The notes: generated by a model not told the origin, from the letters alone. A DNA stretch of 64,000 nt from Bacteroidota bacterium (GCA_016178785.1 JACOSO010000096.1:305649-369648); one strand, 5' to 3'; positions 34,141-43,277 are shown, counted from the stretch's first letter. Program-made: numbers and translations.

Positions 34141-36987
34141 TTAAAACATCGTTTTTGCTTTCACTAAAACAGCATCAAGGCCATTTAAGTTTTTACCACC
34201 TGCCGTAGCAAAAAACGGCTGCCCACCACCGCCTCCGTCAATTTCTTTGGCGAGTTCTTTCACCATATTGCCTGCATGAAATTTGTTTGTAGCAGCCAGC
34301 TTCTCTCCGATCATAACAGTTACCTGTGGTTTACTGTCAACGTCAGCGGCAAGTACGAGCAGCAAATCTTCAAACTGGTTTCGAAGTGCATACGCTATAT
34401 TCTTTAACGAATCTGCATTCGGTGCTTGCACTTTTTCTAAAATCAATGTATGGCCATTTGATTTTACGGCTTTGCGCGCCAATTCGTCTTTTAAAATATT
34501 GGCTTGCTGCTGATACATCAATTCCAATTTCTTTTCAAGCGAATGTTTTTCTTCAATCAGGTTTTGCAAAGATGCTGAGATATCCTTCGGGTTTTTCAAC
34601 AACGTTTTCAATTCATTTAAAACCGCAAGAGAATCATCAACGAATTCTTGTGCACCTTCCGCTGTAACCGCCTCAATTCTTCGAACGCCTGCAGCCACAG
34701 AACTCTCCGAAATAATTTTAAACAAACCGATTTTTCCTGTGGCCGAAACATGTGTACCACCGCAAAGCTCGACTGAAAATTTAGGATCAAAAGTAATTAC
34801 ACGGACAAAGTCGCCATATTTCTCGCCAAATAGCGCCATTGCGCCAAATGACTTCGCTTTCTCGATCGGAACGTTGCGCTGTTCGTTAAGAGAAATATTT
34901 TCTCGGATCCTTTCATTCACCATTGTTTCAACCTTCGAAATTTCTTCTGGCGTCATTGCCGCGAAATGAGAAAAGTCAAAACGCAAAATCTTTTCATTAA
35001 CAAGGGAACCTTTCTGCTCTACGTGTTTCCCCAGTATTTGTCGCAACGAAGCGTGAAGCAGGTGCGTAGCCGAATGGTTGTCCATGGTGAGTTCGCGCTT
35101 GCGCACATCTACGCGTGCCAAAAAAGTGGAGGTGAAACTCTCTGGAAGTTTTTCAGCAAAATGAACGATCAATTCATTCTCCTTTTTGGTATCGGTAATG
35201 AAAATCTTTTCGTTTACCGATTCGATAACACCGGTATCACCAACTTGACCGCCACTTTCAGCATAGAAGGGAGTCGTATCAAAAACAAGCTGAAAAAGTT
35301 CTTTATTTTTCTGCTTGATTTTTCTGTACTTGACAATCCTGATTTCACTTTCTAAGTTTTCATAACCGATGAATTCAGTTTTCTTGTCTGCACCGATCAA
35401 AATCCAGTCGCCTATTTCTTTGGTGGCAGCAACCTTAGATCTAGATTTTTGTTCGTTCAAATAAAGATTATATTGATTAATATCAACCTTAAATCCATCT
35501 TCTCTCGCAACCAGTTCCGTTAAGTCAATGGGAAAACCAAATGTATCATTTAAAGTAAAGGCTAGGGACCCTCTAATAATTTTGGAGCGATCCATTAATG
35601 CCTGAACTGCCTTATCATAATCTTCAATGTCCTGAATGCACTCAAGGATGTCATCAACATTAAGTCTGTCTTGAAATGAACTTGCTCCTAGATCAAAAGC
35701 ATTCCAATTATACTTTCTTTCCACAAGAGACGAATCCTTTTGAGTACCTACAAAATTTATATCGGTGCCAGTTCGATAAATTTTTCCCTTTAATTTCAAC
35801 AAGGTATTTTCAATATTCTTTATGCTTTTAAGTTCATCCATTATTAATACCATTCCATTTCCTATTGTCCGCAAAAAGGAAATCTCTTCTTCATGCACCA
35901 CTCGCTCCACATATTCTTCCTGCTTATGTAGTTCCGGGAAAACATCTTTCAGTTGCAATGCCAACAATGGAACCAGACGATACATGAATGGCTCTTTGAA
36001 ATTCAAATAAGAAAAACCATAACGCACTGCGCGTCTTAAAATCCTTCGGATCACATAACCTGCACCTGTGTTGCTTGGCAACTGCCCATCAGAAATTGCA
36101 AACGAAACAGCACGGATATGATCGGCCATCACGCGAACGGCAATATCTTTCTTGGTGTCTGTTCCATATTTATAGTTATCAGCGTTCAACGCAATGAAAT
36201 CCATCAGCGGCCTGAAGACATCAGTATCGTAATTAGACGTTTTCTTTTGGATGGCCATGCACAAGCGCTCGAAGCCCATGCCCGTGTCTACATGCTGTGC
36301 CGGAAGTTTTTCAAGTGATCCGTCTGCCTTGCGATTGAACTCCATGAATACGAGGTTCCATATCTCCACCACTTGAGGATGATCGTTGTTTACCAAGTCC
36401 TTCCCCGGCTTTTTCTTTACCTCCTCATCACTTCTTAAATCAACATGAATTTCTGAACAAGGACCACACGGCCCGCTCTCGCCCATTTCCCAGAAATTAT
36501 CTTTCTTGTTTCCGTGAAGGATTCGATCCGCGCTGATATACTCCTTCCATAAATTTTCGGCATCAGTATCAACAGGGAGGTTATCTTTCTTGTCGCCTCC
36601 AAAGACGGTAACGTACAACCTGTCTTTCGGAAGTTGATACACTTCGGTGAGCAACTCCCAAGCCCACGCAATGGCATCCTTCTTAAAGTAATCACCAAAA
36701 CTCCAGTTGCCGAGCATCTCGAACATGGTGTGGTGATACGTGTCGAGCCCCACATCTTCGAGGTCGTTGTGCTTGCCACTCACGCGTAAACATTTTTGCG
36801 TATCAGCTACGCGGCTAAACTTGGGAGCAGCATTGCCCAAAAAATTATCCTTAAACTGCACCATTCCTGAGTTGGTGAAGAGTAGTGAGGGGTCGTTTTT
36901 CAACACAAGGGGGGCTGAAGGCACAATTTTGTGGCCTTTACCCTCAAAAAACTCCAAGAACTTCCTTCTGATCAGCGCACTATCCAT
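34141..36987 (-). CDS. alaS: Alanyl-tRNA synthetase with an internal extra segment
   Basis: A 948-residue class II synthetase. It contains the catalytic N-domain (RRKFLEFFEGKGHKIVPSAPLV; MFEMLGNWSFGDYFK; GAGYVIRRILRRAVRYG), the editing domain with HSATHLLH and CGGTHV metal ligands, a coiled coil and the C-Ala domain (DGGGGGQPFFATAGG). It is about 70-80 residues longer than usual. The extra lies at about residues 385-470, between EEEISFLRTIGNGM and GSLAFTLNDTFGFPIDL, a loop that is normally short. The insert has no motif I recognise and is richer in Asp, Lys and Asn than its flanks. All core motifs are intact, so the enzyme should be active. Confidence 0.95.
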   Translation of the reverse strand: MDSALIRRKFLEFFEGKGHKIVPSAPLVLKNDPSLLFTNSGMVQFKDNFLGNAAPKFSRVADTQKCLRVSGKHNDLEDVGLDTYHHTMFEMLGNWSFGDYFKKDAIAWAWELLTEVYQLPKDRLYVTVFGGDKKDNLPVDTDAENLWKEYISADRILHGNKKDNFWEMGESGPCGPCSEIHVDLRSDEEVKKKPGKDLVNNDHPQVVEIWNLVFMEFNRKADGSLEKLPAQHVDTGMGFERLCMAIQKKTSNYDTDVFRPLMDFIALNADNYKYGTDTKKDIAVRVMADHIRAVSFAISDGQLPSNTGAGYVIRRILRRAVRYGFSYLNFKEPFMYRLVPLLALQLKDVFPELHKQEEYVERVVHEEEISFLRTIGNGMVLIMDELKSIKNIENTLLKLKGKIYRTGTDINFVGTQKDSSLVERKYNWNAFDLGASSFQDRLNVDDILECIQDIEDYDKAVQALMDRSKIIRGSLAFTLNDTFGFPIDLTELVAREDGFKVDINQYNLYLNEQKSRSKVAATKEIGDWILIGADKKTEFIGYENLESEIRIVKYRKIKQKNKELFQLVFDTTPFYAESGGQVGDTGVIESVNEKIFITDTKKENELIVHFAEKLPESFTSTFLARVDVRKRELTMDNHSATHLLHASLRQILGKHVEQKGSLVNEKILRFDFSHFAAMTPEEISKVETMVNERIRENISLNEQRNVPIEKAKSFGAMALFGEKYGDFVRVITFDPKFSVELCGGTHVSATGKIGLFKIISESSVAAGVRRIEAVTAEGAQEFVDDSLAVLNELKTLLKNPKDISASLQNLIEEKHSLEKKLELMYQQQANILKDELARKAVKSNGHTLILEKVQAPNADSLKNIAYALRNQFEDLLLVLAADVDSKPQVTVMIGEKLAATNKFHAGNMVKELAKEIDGGGGGQPFFATAGGKNLNGLDAVLVKAKTMF

Positions 36988-37098
36988 CGATTTTTAAACT
37001 TTTACGCGAATAAAAAATTTCTATATTGCAAATTAGTCCTTAATAAAGGGTTAAAATTAGCCTTAGTTAAGGCATTATAAAAGGAAAAGTTGTTCAGA

Positions 37099-38067
37099 AT
37101 GAGCCAACCCCAGTTCCGCTACAACCCAAAAACCTTGCGTTATGAACGTGTGCGCTTCTCCATTTGGCGAACGACAGGGGCATTCATCGCATACAGTTGC
37201 TTTGGTATTTTATTTTTTATAGGGTTAAATCTACTCCAGAATTTCGTTATTGAAACCAGGCTTGAGAAAGCCTTGCGTACTGAAAACAAATCCCTTTCAC
37301 AATATAAAGTAGTACTCGCTTCGCAGATCGAAACTTCCAATCAACTGCTTGGCGAATTAAAAACAGACGAAAGCAAACTTCACGAAAAGCTTTTTGAAGC
37401 ACCCGCGGAACAAGAATCACCAGTTGTAGTGCAAAGCGCGGAAAAAGTTGCATCGACTGAGAATTGGAATGAGTCTATGAGTCATTTGACCGGACGGCTA
37501 AAAGCAGTGAATGAGAAAACAAAAATCAAAAATCATTTCTTCAGCGAGCGATTGACTTTAGATAAATCAGATGTCCCCACATTAATCAACTTTCCATCGA
37601 TTGCCCCCGTGAAAGACTTGAACGATCAGAATTTGGTCTCCGGCTTTGGTGTGCGCATTAATCCGTTTCATAAAAGAAATTATCACCATGACGGCATAGA
37701 TATAGCTTTAACTAAGGGCACTGAAGTTTTAGCTACAGGCAATGGACACGTTATCTCATTTAACAATCATAATCTTTTGGAGGCTGGTTCAGGAAATTAT
37801 ATTGAGATTGATCATGGCAGCGGCCTTGTTACTCGTTATTCCCATCTCGAAAAAGTGAATGTAACGTGGGGGCAAAAAATTAAGCAGGGTCAGGTGATTG
37901 GGCTTTCGGGCTCATCCGGTGGATCAGTTGCTCCTCACCTGCATTACGAAGTTATTGAATATGGAAAGAACCTAGATCCTCTCATGTATATTATTGAAGG
38001 CATTAGTGCAGAAGGGCATCAAAAGTTGGCTGTAAAAAGTAAAACACAAAATCAATCCCTCGACTGA
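37099..38067 (+). CDS. M23 peptidase with N-terminal membrane anchor (1)
   Basis: A 322-residue protein from ATG 37099 (the TTG at 37090 is less likely; AAAGGAAAAG precedes). It has one membrane helix (about 28-50), a coiled coil (about 55-85) and a C-terminal LytM/M23 domain: GFGVRINPFHKRNYHHDGIDIAL, then APHLHYEV. The zinc-site His and Asp of HHDGID and HLH are present, so it is likely an active peptidoglycan endopeptidase facing the periplasm. Its stop overlaps the start of the next M23 gene by one base (TGATG). Confidence 0.9.
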   Translation: MSQPQFRYNPKTLRYERVRFSIWRTTGAFIAYSCFGILFFIGLNLLQNFVIETRLEKALRTENKSLSQYKVVLASQIETSNQLLGELKTDESKLHEKLFEAPAEQESPVVVQSAEKVASTENWNESMSHLTGRLKAVNEKTKIKNHFFSERLTLDKSDVPTLINFPSIAPVKDLNDQNLVSGFGVRINPFHKRNYHHDGIDIALTKGTEVLATGNGHVISFNNHNLLEAGSGNYIEIDHGSGLVTRYSHLEKVNVTWGQKIKQGQVIGLSGSSGGSVAPHLHYEVIEYGKNLDPLMYIIEGISAEGHQKLAVKSKTQNQSLD

Positions 38068-39020
38068 TGGCGCTACGTTACCACTACAACCCCGAAACCT
38101 GCCGTTACGAACCAATTGTTGTTGCACCGCGAGTGTTTTTCAAAAAGACATTCCGTTTTTTAGGAACTTCTCTTTTGATCGGTCTCGCAGGTTTGCTGTA
38201 TTTCAATTATAAGTACCCCTTTATTGATGAGTCTCATCTCATCAAAGAAAATCAAAACCTGAAAGCCGAATGGCAAGTGATCAATTCGCAATTGCAGAAA
38301 ACCTCAGATCAACTTGCTGCTCTTGAAGACAATGATGATAATAATTTCAGGGTGATTCTGGGAATGGAGCCGCTTTCACCATCGCAGCGTGAGGCAGGTG
38401 TCGGTGGTCGTGAAAAGGCCAGTGCGGAAATTCCATATTCACTTATCCGCAACGCCATCGACTTTTCCGAGAAAATAAAAAACAGGCTTACGCTTGAAAA
38501 TAATTCGATGAACGAATTGAAGGATCAATTGCTTCACAATGAAAAACAATGGGCAGCAAGACCGGCAATCCAACCGATCAGCAACAAAGATCTGATTCAC
38601 CTCTACACTACTTTTGGCCCCCGACTCCATCCGATACTTGGTGAATGGGCCGACCACCTGGCTTTAGATTTCGCTGCAAAAAGAGGTACGCCAATTTACG
38701 CGACCGGGGATGGTTATGTAGATTACGCAAGCGGTGGAACGACATATGGGAATGTGGTGTTCATCAATCATGGGTACAGGTATCAAACAAGATACGCCCA
38801 CATGAGTAAATACATTGTTGCCGTTGGTCAAAGAATAAAACGAGGTCAGGTAATTGGGTATGTAGGAAATACGGGGCAATCAAAGGGCGATCACCTGCAT
38901 TATGAAGTCCTTATCGGTGGGACAAAAGTTAACCCGATTCATTTTTTCCAGCTTGACTTAAACAGCCGTGAATTTGAAAAACTGATTTCTCTCGCTAAAA
39001 CGGATGAGGCTCTTGACTAA
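38067..39020 (+). CDS. M23 peptidase with N-terminal membrane anchor (2)
   Basis: A 317-residue paralogue of the previous protein: basic N-terminus (YHYNPETCRYEP, parallel to FRYNPKTLRYER), one membrane helix (about 30-48), coiled coil, and an M23 domain with HPILGEWADHLALDFAA and GDHLHYEV. The usual HxGxD reads HLALD, so the Gly is replaced, but metal-binding His and Asp remain. The pair is translationally coupled and may act together in cell-wall remodelling. Confidence 0.9.
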   Translation: MALRYHYNPETCRYEPIVVAPRVFFKKTFRFLGTSLLIGLAGLLYFNYKYPFIDESHLIKENQNLKAEWQVINSQLQKTSDQLAALEDNDDNNFRVILGMEPLSPSQREAGVGGREKASAEIPYSLIRNAIDFSEKIKNRLTLENNSMNELKDQLLHNEKQWAARPAIQPISNKDLIHLYTTFGPRLHPILGEWADHLALDFAAKRGTPIYATGDGYVDYASGGTTYGNVVFINHGYRYQTRYAHMSKYIVAVGQRIKRGQVIGYVGNTGQSKGDHLHYEVLIGGTKVNPIHFFQLDLNSREFEKLISLAKTDEALD

Positions 39021-39102
39021 AAGTTAATAGTCTATAGGCAATAGCAAATTAGTTTAAAAAAATCCAACTGACTTTTTTTTCATTTCAGAACGACTAGTCT
39101 TT

Positions 39103-39146
39103 CAAGATGTGAATCGGAGTGTTAACATCTTGTTTATTTAATTTTT
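39103..39146 (+). terminator. Hairpin with T-rich tail after the M23 pair
   Basis: CAAGATGT (39103-39110) pairs with ACATCTTG (39125-39132) around a 14-nt loop, followed by TTTATTTAATTTTT. It is a weak to moderate intrinsic terminator at the end of the operon. Confidence 0.5.
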
Positions 39147-39223
39147 CATTCCCATTGTACCAAGATTAAAGAATTGTTATTTTGCATGAAGTTCGTTTTG
39201 CAAAACGAAGGTCAACTCGCTGC

Positions 39224-39562
39224 ATGGCTTATAAAGAAAAGGAAATAGAAAAAATTTATTACTCGATCGGTGAAGTAGCCGAGCAGTTTAATGTAGCCCC
39301 TTCTCTTATTCGTTTTTGGGAATCTGAGTTCGACCTGATCCAACCCAAGAAAAACCGCAAAGGCAATCGCCAGTTCACAAAAGAAGACATCGAAAATGTA
39401 CGCACCATTTACCATCTCGTAAAACAGAAAGGCTTTACGCTACAAGGCGCAAAAGAAATGCTGAAGAACGATACGCAAGCCGTGCGCGACAAAATGGAGA
39501 TGTATGAGTCATTAAAAAAAATCCGCCAGTTCCTGGTAGAGGTGAGAGAAAAACTTCAATAA
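39224..39562 (+). CDS. MerR-family transcriptional regulator
   Basis: From ATG 39224 the protein has 112 residues: a MerR winged helix, YSIGEVAEQFNVAPSLIRFWESEFDLIQPKKNRKGNRQFTKEDIENVRTIYHLVKQKGFTLQGAKEML, and a short dimerisation helix. No effector domain is present. This short form is widely conserved in Bacteroidota, where it is often near M23 and dprA genes. A TTATTTTG promoter-like box at 39177-39184 lies 40 nt upstream. Confidence 0.88.
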   Translation: MAYKEKEIEKIYYSIGEVAEQFNVAPSLIRFWESEFDLIQPKKNRKGNRQFTKEDIENVRTIYHLVKQKGFTLQGAKEMLKNDTQAVRDKMEMYESLKKIRQFLVEVREKLQ

Positions 39563-39664
39563 TCGTTGATCGTTATCCGTTAATAGTTAATCGTTAAATA
39601 GGGATCTGACAATAATTTACTCTTAATGATTGAACGATTGACGAATAACTAGTAACGAACAACA
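39563..39664. repeat. Drifted 'gttaatcgtta' microrepeats before dprA
   Basis: Words such as TCGTTGATCGTTATCCGTTAA, TAGTTAATCGTTAAA, GATTGAACGATTGACGAAT, AACTAGTAACGAACAAC fill the 100-nt gap. Both strands' versions occur, so local foldback is possible. The words match those at 33905-33945. Confidence 0.6.
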
Positions 39665-40777
39665 ATGCACCAAGACCGCCTCTCCTTCCTTGCTCTCCAT
39701 TTTATTTCTGGAGTAGGTGATCAGTTAGTCAAACAGTTGGTTAGTTATTGTGGCTCCGCAGAGCAAGTCTTCAAAACCCCGAAAGGAAAGCTTTTAAAAA
39801 TCCCTGGAATCGGACCGGTTACTGCTGATTCAATTCGCACAGGTTCGTCATTTCATCAAGCTGAGAAAGAATTAAAAAAAGCTGAGAAGGAAGACACCGA
39901 AATACTTTTTTATACAGATAAAAAATATCCTGAACGATTAAAATCAATTGAGGATGCCCCTTCACTCCTTTATTATAGAGGAAACGCCAATCTCAATCAT
40001 ACCAAGTCTGTTGCCATTGTTGGCACACGGCAAGCCACTGAGTATGGAAAGGAAATGGTTTCCAAAATTGTGGAGGAATTAAAACCGCATGGGGCAATCA
40101 TTGTAAGCGGTCTTGCCTACGGCATCGATATACAGGCACATAAGCAGGCGTTGAAAAATAACTTGTCGACTGTTGCTGTTATGGGCAGTGGTATGGATGT
40201 GATCTATCCTTCTGCACACAAAGAAACCGCTAAGAAGATGGCGAGTCACGGAGCATTGCTCACTGAAAATCATTTCGGCACAAAACCGGATGCGCACAAT
40301 TTTCCCGCCCGCAACAGAATCATTGCTGGGATGTGTGATGCACTGGTTGTTGTGGAAGCTGCAGAAAAAGGGGGTGCGCTGATCACCGCTGAGATCGCGA
40401 ACAGCTATAACAAAGATGTGCTTGCCATACCTGGCTCGCTCGGGCAAGCGTACTCTGAAGGGTGTAATAAACTTATTCGCAACAACAAAGCAACGATTTA
40501 TACTTCCATCAAAGATCTGGAGTATTTGATGAATTGGTCGGTGGAAGAAACAAATTCGAAGAAAGAAAAGAAAGTCGTTGATTTCAGTTCGTTCAGTGAC
40601 GATGAACAAAAAATTCTTTCCTTACTGCAAGAAAAGAACAGCCCAATGGTGATTGATGAGCTGACAATCAAGACTGCGCTCTCTCCAAGTTTGCTTGCTT
40701 CGCTCCTGCTCACGCTTGAATTCAGCAACGTAGTAAAATCGTTACCTGGAAAACAATTTGCGTTAATAAATAAGTGA
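39665..40777 (+). CDS. dprA: DNA-processing protein DprA
   Basis: A 370-residue protein. It has an N-terminal HhH/SAM-like part (FKTPKGKLLKIPGIGPVTADSI), the Rossmann-like DprA core with SVAIVGTRQATEYGKEM, IIVSGLAYGIDIQAHKQAL, GSGMDVIYPSAHK and NFPARNRIIAGMCDALVVVEAAEKGGALITAE, and a C-terminal winged helix. DprA loads RecA on incoming single strands during transformation. It is a single gene. Confidence 0.95.
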   Translation: MHQDRLSFLALHFISGVGDQLVKQLVSYCGSAEQVFKTPKGKLLKIPGIGPVTADSIRTGSSFHQAEKELKKAEKEDTEILFYTDKKYPERLKSIEDAPSLLYYRGNANLNHTKSVAIVGTRQATEYGKEMVSKIVEELKPHGAIIVSGLAYGIDIQAHKQALKNNLSTVAVMGSGMDVIYPSAHKETAKKMASHGALLTENHFGTKPDAHNFPARNRIIAGMCDALVVVEAAEKGGALITAEIANSYNKDVLAIPGSLGQAYSEGCNKLIRNNKATIYTSIKDLEYLMNWSVEETNSKKEKKVVDFSSFSDDEQKILSLLQEKNSPMVIDELTIKTALSPSLLASLLLTLEFSNVVKSLPGKQFALINK

Positions 40778-40855
40778 CTCAATGTCATGTTCAGGAAAAA
40801 TTGTTCGCTATTAGACGGTTTAAAGAGACTTTCGCCCATGCATCTCCTCAGTTCT

Positions 40856-41707
40856 TTAGTGCTTGGGGAAAATAGAATCTGCCAGCATCAATGCTTTTGC
40901 AAATTCATTTTGATCTAATTCAGGTGATGCATTCTTGCCCGACAGATAGTTGAGAATAGTTTCAGTAGCGAGATTGCCCACCAATTCATCTTCAGCCATC
41001 GGACAACCACCGAAGCCTTTGATCGCTCCATCAAAGCGCTGGCAGCCCGAAAGAAATGCTGCCTCTATTTTTTCAGTTGCTTTTGCCGGATTAGAATGCA
41101 AGTGAGCACCGAATTCTATCTTTGAAAATTTAGGCACCAGCGTTTCAAACAAATATTTTATCTGATTGGGTTGGGAAACACCAATTGTGTCGGCTAAGGA
41201 AATGATTTCGATTTCAAGTGCGGCAAGGTCTGCAGAGAATTTTTCTACTATACTCGCATCATAGGGGTCGCCATAAGGATTGCCAAAGCCCATGCTGATA
41301 TAGGTTACTAAGACCTTTTTGTGTTTTTTACACAGGTTTTGAATTTCGCTTACCGTTCTCATCGCCTCCGCGATCGATTTGTTTGTATTGCGCTGTTGAA
41401 ATGTTTCGGAAATTGAAAGAGGAAACCCAAGGTAAGTGATCTCATCAAATTTCGCGGCATCTTCAGCGCCTCTTGTATTTGCTACAATAGCAAGCAGCTT
41501 TGATCTTGTGTTGGTTAGTTCAAGTTTTTTTAAAACCTCAACAGTGTCACGAAGCTGAGGAATAGCCTTCGGAGAAACAAAACTTCCGAAGTCGATCGTG
41601 TCAAAGCCTACCTTCAGCAATTGATTGATGTATTCGGCTTTTTTATCGGTCGGAATGAATTCATCCAAGCCTTGCATGGCATCGCGCGGGCACTCAATTA
41701 TTTTCAT
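40856..41707 (-). CDS. Hydroxymethylglutaryl-CoA lyase family protein
   Basis: A 283-residue DRE-TIM metallolyase. ECPRDAMQG at the start supplies the Arg-Asp of the RDG-like motif, FGSFVSPKAIPQL follows, HLHSNP holds metal His residues, and FGGCPMAEDELVGNLATE has the catalytic Cys loop of HMG-CoA lyases. HMG-CoA lyase splits HMG-CoA to acetoacetate and acetyl-CoA in leucine breakdown. No other leucine genes are adjacent. Cytosolic. Confidence 0.88.
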   Translation of the reverse strand: MKIIECPRDAMQGLDEFIPTDKKAEYINQLLKVGFDTIDFGSFVSPKAIPQLRDTVEVLKKLELTNTRSKLLAIVANTRGAEDAAKFDEITYLGFPLSISETFQQRNTNKSIAEAMRTVSEIQNLCKKHKKVLVTYISMGFGNPYGDPYDASIVEKFSADLAALEIEIISLADTIGVSQPNQIKYLFETLVPKFSKIEFGAHLHSNPAKATEKIEAAFLSGCQRFDGAIKGFGGCPMAEDELVGNLATETILNYLSGKNASPELDQNEFAKALMLADSIFPKH

Positions 41708-41863
41708 TCAGCAAATTTATCAGAGATGATTTTCGATTTACGATTTTATTTTATTCTTTCATGTGTTAATAGTTATTTTTTAAGGTCACATGGAATGGTC
41801 ACGCCAATTATTAAGTTTTTCAGTCAACTTTGCGGTTGACCATTTCAATCTTTCCTTTGATTC

Positions 41864-42883
41864 ATGATTAATATCCAGGAAAATATCAGTCTCAGGCCAT
41901 ACAATACTTTCGGCATTGATGTCAAGGCAAAATACTTTTGCCAAGTAAAATCAACTGCTGAGTTGATCGAACTGGTACAAACGGATTTATTCAGAAATGA
42001 ACGAAGACTGATCCTTGGTGGAGGAAGCAACATACTCTTCACCAAAGACTTTGATGGAATCATTGCACATAATTCTATTCTTGGAAAAGAAATTGTTCAT
42101 GAAAACGGAGACACCGCGTTCCTTGAGGTGAATTCGGGAGCCTTGTGGCACGACATTGTGATGCATTGTGTTCAAAACAACTGGGGCGGAATTGAAAATC
42201 TCTCTTTAATACCCGGCACTGTTGGCGCAGCACCGATGCAAAACATCGGAGCATATGGAGTTGAAGTGCGCGAAGTGATTGAAAAAGTTGAAGCGGTAGA
42301 GCTCTCAACGGGTCGAGTAAAGTCTTTCGCAAACAAGGAATGTAAGTTTGGTTATCGTGAAAGCATTTTTAAAAACGACCTGAAAGAAAAATTTTTTATT
42401 TCAAGTGTTACTTTAACGTTGAGTAAAAAAAATCATCGCATCAACACTTCGTATGGTGCCATTGCAGAGACGTTGAGCAAGATGAACATCACACAACCAA
42501 CAATAAAAAATGTAAGTGATGCAGTGATCAAAATCAGATCAGAAAAATTGCCTGACTTCAAAATACTTGGCAATGCAGGAAGCTTTTTTAAGAATCCGGA
42601 GATCAGTGAAGAGCAATTTTCAAAACTTCAAATTGATTTTCCATCTGTGCCCCATTACTCTGCAAATCAAGGAGTTAAAGTGCCTGCAGGTTGGCTCATT
42701 GAACAATGTGGATGGAAGGGAAAAACTTTTGATCACGTTGGTGTGCATGCAAAGCAAGCGCTCGTGTTAGTGAACTATGGAGAAGCAAGTGGTGATGAAA
42801 TTTTTTCACTCGCGCAGAAAATTATCTCATCAGTGCATGAAAAATTTTTGATCACACTCACGCCTGAAGTGAATATTTTTTGA
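41864..42883 (+). CDS. murB: UDP-N-acetylenolpyruvoylglucosamine reductase
   Basis: A 339-residue FAD enzyme of peptidoglycan precursor synthesis, E. coli type. It has SLRPYNTFGIDVKAKYF, LILGGGSNILFT, IENLSLIPGTVGAAPMQNIGAYGVEV, the catalytic-type Ser in LGNAGSFFKNP, VPAGWLIEQCGWKG and the C-terminal Glu in LTPEVNIF. It reduces the enolpyruvyl group with NADPH. It ends just before a run of AAAATTTTT tracts. Confidence 0.95.
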   Translation: MINIQENISLRPYNTFGIDVKAKYFCQVKSTAELIELVQTDLFRNERRLILGGGSNILFTKDFDGIIAHNSILGKEIVHENGDTAFLEVNSGALWHDIVMHCVQNNWGGIENLSLIPGTVGAAPMQNIGAYGVEVREVIEKVEAVELSTGRVKSFANKECKFGYRESIFKNDLKEKFFISSVTLTLSKKNHRINTSYGAIAETLSKMNITQPTIKNVSDAVIKIRSEKLPDFKILGNAGSFFKNPEISEEQFSKLQIDFPSVPHYSANQGVKVPAGWLIEQCGWKGKTFDHVGVHAKQALVLVNYGEASGDEIFSLAQKIISSVHEKFLITLTPEVNIF

Positions 42884-42904
42884 ACTGAACCAACGATGAA
42901 AATG

Positions 42905-43029
42905 AATGTGGATAAAATTTTGCTTCACCTGAAAATTTTTCGTGAACTAAAAATTTTTTGCTGAAAATTTTTGCAGATTAATTTTTTATTATACCTTTCG
43001 ATAGTTTTAAACTAAAATATTAAAACGCT
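42905..43029 (+). promoter_or_regulatory. Promoter and A/T-tract region of the Lys/Ala peptide gene
   Basis: TTTG (42970-42973) and TACCTTTC (42992-42999), 18 nt apart, fit a Bacteroidota promoter. Upstream, AAAATTTT(T) tracts recur at about 42914, 42932, 42950 and 42964, with more at the murB 3' end. Such AnTn tracts are strongly bent and are typical sites for nucleoid proteins. Confidence 0.6.
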
Positions 43030-43095
43030 ATGGCAAAAAAACCCGCTAAGAAAGCAGCTAAGAAAGCTAAGAAGGCTGCTAAGAAGAAGAAGTAA
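43030..43095 (+). CDS. 21-residue Lys/Ala-rich micropeptide (histone H1-tail-like)
   Basis: ATG at 43030 opens a frame of 21 codons to TAA at 43093. The composition is 12 Lys, 7 Ala, 1 Pro and 1 Met, starting MAKKPAKKAAKKAKK. It has its own promoter-like boxes, a 30-nt leader and a perfect intrinsic terminator 24 nt after the stop, so it is a complete transcription unit rather than a chance ORF. The product resembles the basic tails of histone H1-like bacterial proteins and would bind nucleic acid by charge. It is too short for most gene finders. Function unknown. Confidence 0.7.
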   Translation: MAKKPAKKAAKKAKKAAKKKK

Positions 43096-43119
43096 TCAGC
43101 AGAGCTGATACTTTCAGAA

Positions 43120-43149
43120 GGGAAGCAATCCAGGATTGCTTCCCTTTTT
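43120..43149 (+). terminator. Strong Rho-independent terminator of the micropeptide gene
   Basis: GGGAAGCAATCC (43120-43131) and GGATTGCTTCCC (43133-43144) are perfect complements, followed by TTTTTC. The effective structure is a 10-bp stem with a 5-nt loop. Confidence 0.9.
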
Positions 43150-43228
43150 CTTTTGTATCTCTTCTCAACTTATTCTCTTCACTGTATCATTTTCCATTTT
43201 GAAGTCCACGCTAAAAAAATCAATCCAT

Positions 43229-43262
43229 AAAAAAAAGAGCTAGCAATTGTAACTCTCTTTTC
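43229..43262 (-). terminator. Intrinsic terminator of the DsrE gene
   Basis: On the minus strand AAGAGAGTTA and TAGCTCTTTT form a 10-bp stem with wobbles around CAATTGC, followed by a T-run (the A-run at 43229-43236). It lies just after the stop of the minus-strand gene at 43278. Confidence 0.6.
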
Positions 43263-43277
43263 TTTGCTGCAAAATTT

